From the NCBI GenBank assembly GCA_003133345.1, contig PKXB01000138.1:21831-32105 (forward strand): DNA of 10,275 bases, read 5' to 3'. The DNA comes from Hyphomicrobiales bacterium (lineage in GTDB: Bacteria > Pseudomonadota > Alphaproteobacteria > Rhizobiales > Xanthobacteraceae). Positions within the stretch are counted from its first letter, which is position 1. The number at the start of each line of letters is the position of its first letter. Positions 5,763-10,275 of the stretch are shown here, piece after piece. The position numbers and the translations under genes are program-made. The notes beneath the pieces were generated by a model. It was given only the letters and a program-made list of their open reading frames with translations. It was not told the origin of the DNA and did no database searches.

Positions 5763-7151
5763 ATGGCGGACGACCAGAACCAGAGACCCTATCGTTCGAA
5801 CGAAACGCTGCCGCGCGCCACGCCGGCCGCCTCCGCCGCTTCCGGCAGTGATCCGCTCGCCGAGCTCGCCCGCCTGATCGGACAAAACGATCCGTTTGCC
5901 GAATTTGGTCGGGCTAACGCGCGCCGTGCCGCTGCGCCGCCGCCCACGGTCAACTGGTCCGCCCCACCGGCCCCGCTGGCTGCGCCGGCCGCGCAACCAT
6001 CGGCGCCGGAAGCGCCGCTTTATGGCGCCCCCGACGGCTTTCGCTATCAAGACGAAGCCGAGACGGCCGGCCATCCGGCAGCCGATACCGGCGGCTTTGA
6101 CCCGGACCCAAATCATCCGAGCAACGCCCAGCTCGCGGGCGAGGAAGAGGACTTCTACGACGATGTCCCGCCCGCCAAACGGCGCATGGGCATCATGGCA
6201 ATCGCCGCCGTATTTGCGCTGGCGCTGATCGGCACCGCCGGCGCCTTCGGCTATCGCGCGCTATTCGCCACGTCGGGGCCGAGCCAGCCACCGCCGGTGA
6301 TCAAGGCCGATATCGCGCCGAGCAAGATCGTGCCGGTGACCGCCAGCAAGGCGCCCAACAAGGTTATCACCGATCGGGTTGCTGACCACGCGCAGGACGA
6401 AAAGCTCGTATCGCGCGAAGAACAGCCGGTCGAGATGAAGGACAAGCCGGCCGCCGCGCCGCCACCGCAGGCGCAAGGCAGCGCCCCAGCGGCACTTGGC
6501 AGCGGAGTCCTTTCAAGCGAGCCGAAGAAAATCCGCACCATCGCCATCCGTCCCGATCAGCCCGGGTTGGGCGATAACCAACCGGTGGGGGCCACCGCCA
6601 CCGCGCCGGCTCCTCCGCCACCGCAGACACGGATGGCGCCCGCACCGACCGCACCGACGGCACCGCCTGCACAGGTCGTCAGCAATCCTCCCGTTGCGGC
6701 CAATCCGGAACCGCCGTCGCGTCAGAGCGAGACGCGCGCCGTTGCGCCGGCGCCTCGCACCACGGCGTCGTCCGGCACCGCGCCGCTCTCGCTGAGCCCG
6801 GACGCGTCCGCCGCCCTGGGCGCGCGGGCTCCCATGCGCACCGCGGCGGTGGCCGCGCCGGCGCCGATCGCGCGGGCAGCCAAGCCTGCTGCAGCCGCCA
6901 GCGGCAGCTATGCGGTGCAGTTATCCTCGCAGCGTAGCGAAGCCGATGCACAGGCCGCGTTCCGCAGCTTGCAGGCCAAATTCCCCAACCAACTCGGCGG
7001 CCGGCAGGCGCTGATCCACAAAGTGGAGCTGGGCGACAAGGGCACCTATTATCGCGCCATGGTCGGCCCCTTCGCCAACGCCAATGAGGCGAGCGAGCTG
7101 TGCAGCGGCCTCAAGGCGGCCGGCGGACAGTGCATCATCCAAAGAAATTAG
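5763..7151 (+). CDS. Membrane-anchored SPOR-domain protein
   Basis: A 462-residue protein with an N-terminal cytoplasmic part (1 to about 138), one transmembrane segment (about 142-166, MGIMAIAAVFALALIGTAGA), a long Pro/Ala-rich periplasmic linker (about 210-378), and a C-terminal SPOR domain (about 380-460, starting SYAVQLSSQRSEADA). SPOR domains bind peptidoglycan strands stripped of stem peptides and often place proteins at the division site. Cys447 and Cys457 near the end could form a disulfide in the periplasm, as in some SPOR domains. The N-terminal DPLAELARLIGQNDPF segment is a motif I associate with this protein in Rhizobiales. A GGGGAC ribosome-binding sequence precedes the ATG. It lies between argS and nagZ; the latter also deals with peptidoglycan. 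Low-complexity linker sequence makes its length variable between species. A role in cell division or envelope maintenance is inferred. Confidence 0.9.
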   Translation: MADDQNQRPYRSNETLPRATPAASAASGSDPLAELARLIGQNDPFAEFGRANARRAAAPPPTVNWSAPPAPLAAPAAQPSAPEAPLYGAPDGFRYQDEAETAGHPAADTGGFDPDPNHPSNAQLAGEEEDFYDDVPPAKRRMGIMAIAAVFALALIGTAGAFGYRALFATSGPSQPPPVIKADIAPSKIVPVTASKAPNKVITDRVADHAQDEKLVSREEQPVEMKDKPAAAPPPQAQGSAPAALGSGVLSSEPKKIRTIAIRPDQPGLGDNQPVGATATAPAPPPPQTRMAPAPTAPTAPPAQVVSNPPVAANPEPPSRQSETRAVAPAPRTTASSGTAPLSLSPDASAALGARAPMRTAAVAAPAPIARAAKPAAAASGSYAVQLSSQRSEADAQAAFRSLQAKFPNQLGGRQALIHKVELGDKGTYYRAMVGPFANANEASELCSGLKAAGGQCIIQRN

Positions 7152-7176
7152 CGCGCCTTTACTTGAACTTACGGCG

Positions 7177-7196
7177 GGCGCGGGCTAATCCGCGCC
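7177..7196 (+). promoter_or_regulatory. nagZ: GC-rich hairpin directly before the nagZ start codon
   Basis: GGCGCGG (7177-7183) pairs perfectly with CCGCGCC (7190-7196) around the 6-nt loop GCTAAT. The stem ends one base before the nagZ ATG. All seven pairs are G:C, and the structure covers the place where a Shine-Dalgarno sequence would be, none of which is otherwise visible. It may limit nagZ translation, or act as a transcript-end structure for the SPOR gene, whose stop lies 25 nt upstream. Confidence 0.45.
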
Positions 7197-7197
7197 G

Positions 7198-8232
7198 ATG
7201 GCGGCGCGCGCATTCATCACCGGATTGAGCGGGCTTAACGTCTCCGCCAATGAGCGCGCGTTTCTCCGCGAGGCCCAGCCCTGGGGCCTGATCATCTTCA
7301 AGCGAAACGTGAATATACCACAGCAAGTAACTGAACTAACTAAGTCATTTCGCGACGCGGTTGGCTGGGCAGCGCCCGTGCTGGTGGACCAGGAAGGCGG
7401 CCGGGTGCAGCGGCTTGGACCGCCGCACTGGCCGATTTTTCCGCCCGGCGCCCGCTATGGCGCGATCTACGATCGCGACGCGGCCTCTGGCCTGGCTGCT
7501 GCTCGGCTCGGAGGTCACTTGATCGCGGCAGAGCTCAGTGTTCTTGGGATAGACGTTGACTGCCTTCCTCTGGCCGATGTTCTGGCCCCCGGCGGCGACC
7601 CGGTGATCGGCGACCGCGCCTATGGAACCGAGCCCGGCAAGGTCGCCGCCATCGCCGGGGCGATCGCGCAAGGCCTGCTGGCCGGCGGCGTTCTGCCGGT
7701 GCTCAAGCACCTGCCCGGGCATGGCCGCGCCAGCGTGGACAGCCACGCCAAATTGCCAGTGGTCGATACCGACCGGGCCACCCTGGAATCAACCGATTTT
7801 GCCGCCTTCCGGCCCTTGGCCTCCCTGCCGCTCGGCATGACCGCCCATGTTGTGTTTTCTGCCATCGACCCCGTCGCGCCGGCCACAACTTCGGTCACAA
7901 TGGTGCGCGAAGTGATTCGCGGGTTTATTGGATTCCGGGGCCTGCTGATGAGCGACGACGTCTCGATGAAGGCGCTGTCCGGCACGATCGCGGAGCGCAG
8001 CCGCGCCGCGTTTGCCGCCGGCTGCGACGTCGTGCTCCACTGCAACGGCGACCTCAACGAGATGAGTGCGGTGGCCTCCCAGGCGCCGGAGCTCAAAGGC
8101 GAAGCGGCCAAGCGCGCCGAGGCCGCGCTGGCGCAGCGCAAGGCGCCGGAAGAATTCGACGTGGATGCCGCGCGCAAGATTTTTGCGCAGATGGTGGACG
8201 CCGAACAGTCGCAACGGAAGACCGGTTCATGA
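7198..8232 (+). CDS. nagZ: Beta-N-acetylhexosaminidase NagZ (glycoside hydrolase family 3)
   Basis: A 344-residue cytoplasmic enzyme that removes N-acetylglucosamine from GlcNAc-anhydroMurNAc peptides during peptidoglycan recycling. The GH3 NagZ signatures are in order: LVDQEGGRVQRL (Asp64 to Arg69 region), KHLPGHG (170-176), the DSH dyad (Asp181, His183) that supplies the general acid/base in NagZ, and SDDVSMKAL with the expected nucleophile Asp253. Length is usual. There is no signal peptide, in line with a cytoplasmic single-domain NagZ. The start at 7198 is favoured because the protein begins at once with the conserved ARAFITGLSG segment. Its stop overlaps the scpA start by 4 bp (ATGA), so translation of the two is probably coupled. 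Codon use is patchy: positions about 7309-7350 and 7500-7580 hold unusual codons (ATA, CTA) for this GC-rich gene. Confidence 0.95.
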   Translation: MAARAFITGLSGLNVSANERAFLREAQPWGLIIFKRNVNIPQQVTELTKSFRDAVGWAAPVLVDQEGGRVQRLGPPHWPIFPPGARYGAIYDRDAASGLAAARLGGHLIAAELSVLGIDVDCLPLADVLAPGGDPVIGDRAYGTEPGKVAAIAGAIAQGLLAGGVLPVLKHLPGHGRASVDSHAKLPVVDTDRATLESTDFAAFRPLASLPLGMTAHVVFSAIDPVAPATTSVTMVREVIRGFIGFRGLLMSDDVSMKALSGTIAERSRAAFAAGCDVVLHCNGDLNEMSAVASQAPELKGEAAKRAEAALAQRKAPEEFDVDAARKIFAQMVDAEQSQRKTGS

Positions 8233-9050
8233 ACGCGGAAGAATTCGACACCACGCTGGAAGCCGATCGCGGCATCACCGAGCCGGCGATGATCGTGGAC
8301 GTGGAGGGCTTCGAGGGCCCGCTCGATCTTTTGCTCGCGCTGGCGCGCACGCAGAAAGTCGACTTGGCGAAGATTTCGATCCTGGCGTTGGCCGATCAGT
8401 ATCTCCAGTTCATCGACAAGGCGCGGCAATTGCGCCTCGAACTGGCCGCCGATTATCTGGTGATGGCGGCCTGGCTGGCCTATTTGAAATCCCGTCTGCT
8501 GCTGCCGGAATCGGCGCCGGGCGAGGGGCCGAGCGCGGAGGACATGGCGCTGGCGCTGGCCTATCGCTTGCGCCGGCTGGAAGCATTCCGCGACGTGGCG
8601 ACCCGCCTGATGGGGCGGCCGCAGCTCAACCGCGACGTTTTCGCGCGCGGCGCGCCCGAGCCGATCGACGAGATCAAGCAGCCGGAATGGACCGCGACGC
8701 TGTACGATCTGCTCAGTGCCTATGCCACGCAACGCGCACGCAGCGCGCTCTCGCGCGTGCGTTTCAAAAAACGCACGGTGTGGTCGCTGGCGGAAGCGCG
8801 CGCCGCGCTCGAGCGGTTGATCGGCATGTCGACCGACTGGTCGCGCATCGACGCGTTCCTGATTTCCTACGTGGTCGAGCCGGCGCTGGCGGCCACGGTG
8901 ATGGCGTCCTCGTTCGCCTCCGCGCTCGAATTGGTGCGCGAAGGGATCGCCGAGATTCATCAGAAAGAGTCGTTCGCGCCGATCTACATGCGCAAGCGGG
9001 TCGGTGGGAATGGAAGTGCTGCGACGCATGACGCGCAAGAAAACGCATAA
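8229..9050 (+). CDS. scpA: Segregation and condensation protein A
   Basis: A 273-residue kleisin that bridges the SMC heads and, with ScpB, forms the SMC-ScpAB complex which organises and separates chromosomes. The family hallmark FEGPLDLLLALARTQKVDL starts at residue 28, followed by ISILALADQYLQFI and a long helix, AADYLVMAAWLAYLKSRLLLPE. The variable middle follows. The C-terminal winged-helix part runs from about residue 228 (SFASALELVREGIAEIHQKESFAPIYMRKR). A roughly 20-residue N-terminal extension before the core is common in alphaproteobacteria. The ATG overlaps the nagZ stop by 4 bp, and scpB follows 13 bp downstream, so nagZ-scpA-scpB are almost certainly one operon. Together with scpB this implies that the cell relies on SMC-ScpAB and not on MukBEF. 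Confidence 0.95.
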   Translation: MNAEEFDTTLEADRGITEPAMIVDVEGFEGPLDLLLALARTQKVDLAKISILALADQYLQFIDKARQLRLELAADYLVMAAWLAYLKSRLLLPESAPGEGPSAEDMALALAYRLRRLEAFRDVATRLMGRPQLNRDVFARGAPEPIDEIKQPEWTATLYDLLSAYATQRARSALSRVRFKKRTVWSLAEARAALERLIGMSTDWSRIDAFLISYVVEPALAATVMASSFASALELVREGIAEIHQKESFAPIYMRKRVGGNGSAATHDAQENA

Positions 9051-9063
9051 GGAGAGAGAGTCG

Positions 9064-9801
9064 ATGCCGAGCGTGGCCAAGAAGCTCGTTATTGTGCAAA
9101 ACAACGACGCGGCGGCCGCGGAGCCGGTTGCCGCGCCCGCGGCGGAAGCGGCCGTGCGGCCGGAAGAACTGCGGCTGCTCGAAGCCCTGCTGTTCGCCGC
9201 CGGTCAGCCGCTCGATGAGGCGACGCTGGCGCGCCGGCTGCCCAACGACGTCGACGTGAAGGACGCGCTGGCGCAGCTCAAGGCCGAATACGCCACGCGC
9301 GGCGTCAATCTGGTGCGCGTCGGCCGGAAATGGATGTTCCGCACCGCCGACGATTTGTCCTGGCTGCTCACCAATGAGACGGTGGAGACGCGCAAGCTCT
9401 CGCGCGCGGCGGTCGAGACGCTCGCCATCATCGCCTATCACCAGCCGGTCACCCGCGCCGAAATCGAGGAAATCCGCGGCGTGGTGGCGGCGGCCGGCAC
9501 GCTCGACGTGCTGCTGCGCACCGGCTGGATCCGTCCGCGCGGACGGCGCAAGGCGCCGGGGCGGCCGATCACTTATGGCACCACCGAGCAGTTCCTCACC
9601 CATTTCGGGCTGGAGGAGGTGGGCGATCTGCCCGGTCTCGACGAGCTCAAGGGTGCCGGCCTGCTCGAAGGCAATCTGCCGCCGGGCTTCGCGGTGCCGA
9701 TGCCGTCCGACGAGACCACCTTGCGCGACGACGAGGATCCGCTGGAGCCGGGCGATCTTGACTTAGGGTTAGCGCCGCCGTCCTCGCGCAGCGAGACGTA
9801 A
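9064..9801 (+). CDS. scpB: Segregation and condensation protein B
   Basis: A 245-residue partner of ScpA in the SMC-ScpAB condensin. The protein has two winged-helix domains. The first is about 34-105 (ELRLLEALLFAAGQPLDEATLARRL). The second is about 111-185, with KLSRAAVETLAIIAYHQPVTRAEIEEIRG, TLDVLLRTGWIRPRG and GRPITYGTTEQFLTHFGL. The N-terminal 30 residues and the acidic C-terminal tail (DDEDPLEPGDLDLG) are low in complexity. I chose the ATG at 9064 because AAGGAGAGAG lies at the usual distance before it and directly after the scpA stop. An in-frame ATG at 9004 would add 20 residues but would lie inside scpA without a good ribosome-binding site. ScpB dimers bind the middle of ScpA, so equal synthesis from one operon makes sense. 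Confidence 0.94.
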   Translation: MPSVAKKLVIVQNNDAAAAEPVAAPAAEAAVRPEELRLLEALLFAAGQPLDEATLARRLPNDVDVKDALAQLKAEYATRGVNLVRVGRKWMFRTADDLSWLLTNETVETRKLSRAAVETLAIIAYHQPVTRAEIEEIRGVVAAAGTLDVLLRTGWIRPRGRRKAPGRPITYGTTEQFLTHFGLEEVGDLPGLDELKGAGLLEGNLPPGFAVPMPSDETTLRDDEDPLEPGDLDLGLAPPSSRSET

Positions 9802-9824
9802 AGCCCCGGAACCTAAGGTAAATA

Positions 9825-9839
9825 TCGCCGCCGCGGCGA
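9825..9839. repeat. Short GC hairpin after scpB
   Basis: TCGCCG and CGGCGA form a 6-bp stem around a CCG loop, starting 23 nt after the scpB stop. No T-run follows. It could end or stabilise the nagZ-scpAB transcript, but at this GC content such hairpins also arise by chance. Confidence 0.3.
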
Positions 9840-9871
9840 CATGGAGGCCTCATTACAAAGGCCCGAAGTCC

Positions 9872-9900
9872 TTGTTTTTGCCGCTTCCGGAGCCTAGTTT
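9872..9900 (+). promoter_or_regulatory. tatA: Candidate tatA promoter
   Basis: TTGTTT at 9872-9877 and TAGTTT at 9895-9900 are separated by 17 bp, the preferred spacing for housekeeping promoters, within a 155-bp gap between scpB and tatA. Neither hexamer is close to consensus, so this is a candidate only. Confidence 0.3.
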
Positions 9901-9956
9901 CACACTCAAATCACGGGCGGGGCGCGTACGAAGCCGCCGCAGCGGAGGGTTCGCCA

Positions 9957-10208
9957 ATGGGTTCCTTAAGTATCTGGCACTGGATGATCGTCATCGTCGT
10001 GGTGATGCTTATGTTCGGCGGCCGCGGAAAGATTTCCTCGCTGATGGGCGATTTCGCTCAAGGGATAAAGGCGTTCAAAAAGGGCATGTCGGAGGACGAC
10101 AAGGCGGCGGAGGCCAAGCCCGAGCCGGCCAAGACCATCGATCACGAGGCCGCCGGCGCAACGCCGAAGACGGAAACCGAGCGGCGCGCCGAGGGCGCGC
10201 GCTCTTAA
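9957..10208 (+). CDS. tatA: Sec-independent (twin-arginine) translocase subunit TatA
   Basis: An 83-residue inner-membrane protein that assembles into the variable-size pore through which the Tat system exports folded proteins. The sequence has the TatA layout. A short periplasmic start is followed by one transmembrane helix (about 6-20, [15 protein letters not shown]), the hinge [14 protein letters not shown], an amphipathic helix with GIKAFKKGM (about 30-45), and a charged, poorly conserved tail rich in Lys, Glu and Ala. A GCGGAGGG ribosome-binding sequence lies before the ATG. tatB and tatC are expected next but lie beyond the window, so the operon is inferred from known order in this group. 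TatA is preferred over TatB because of the short length and the FKKG motif. Confidence 0.94.
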   Translation: MGSLSIWHWMIVIVVVMLMFGGRGKISSLMGDFAQGIKAFKKGMSEDDKAAEAKPEPAKTIDHEAAGATPKTETERRAEGARS

Positions 10209-10275
10209 CGGCGCATGCAGCCGCAGTTTGGTCTGACGGGCGGTAGTATTTTTGCTTGCGCATGATCTTGTCCGA
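10209..10275. other. Intergenic end of window with the start of a probable dispersed palindromic repeat
   Basis: The last 22 bases (from about 10254) include GCGCATGATCTTGTCCGA. I recognise this as the left arm of a frequent intergenic palindrome of Bradyrhizobium-like genomes, which usually continues through an AAAACCGG centre to a GATCATGCGC arm. Only one arm is inside the window, so the identification cannot be completed. No gene start for tatB is visible before the edge. Confidence 0.45.

Noticed and set aside
9004..9063. Longer scpB start giving 20 extra residues
   Set aside because: It lies inside scpA without a good ribosome-binding site, while the ATG at 9064 has a strong AAGGAG-type site.
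7620..9104. Long minus-strand open frame (494 codons) opposite nagZ and scpA
   Set aside because: Both plus-strand genes are clearly recognisable with full motifs. The antisense frame is arginine- and histidine-rich, as expected from GC-rich codons read backwards, and resembles no family.

Overview
The window is GC-rich DNA from an alphaproteobacterium, most likely of the Hyphomicrobiales (Bradyrhizobium, Rhodopseudomonas or Xanthobacteraceae-like). This rests on the gene order dgt, argS, SPOR protein, nagZ, scpA, scpB, tatA, on the close fit of ArgS, NagZ and ErpA to that group, and on a short sequence at the right edge that resembles a dispersed palindromic repeat of those genomes. The assignment comes from memory of the families, not from a database search.

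Left part (1-1881): the 3' end of an RND efflux transporter gene converges on erpA, an A-type iron-sulfur carrier on the minus strand. The stop codons are 3 bp apart. A short divergent promoter region separates erpA from dgt, a dNTP triphosphohydrolase.

Middle part (1882-3907): about 2 kb of disturbed sequence lies between dgt and argS. It holds two small four-cysteine zinc-ribbon proteins on opposite strands, the last 27 codons of a short-chain dehydrogenase gene, and a frameshifted outer-membrane beta-barrel gene without a signal peptide. It also holds two degraded direct copies of the dgt 3' end (2319-2439 and 3076-3143), so a tail of dgt occurs three times in the same orientation. The farther copy is the more degraded. 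This looks like repeated insertion or duplication at the dgt 3' end, and it is the most unusual part of the window. A perfect 16-bp palindrome with an extra half-site precedes the second zinc-ribbon gene, and a 12-bp stem-loop follows dgt.

Right part (3908-10275): an intact housekeeping run on the plus strand. argS (arginyl-tRNA synthetase) is followed by a membrane-anchored SPOR-domain protein that should bind peptidoglycan, then nagZ (muropeptide recycling). scpA overlaps nagZ by 4 bp, scpB follows 13 bp later, and tatA (twin-arginine translocation) closes the run. The genes cover translation, cell wall, chromosome segregation and protein export. I see no CRISPR array, tRNA, rRNA, transposase or integrase gene.
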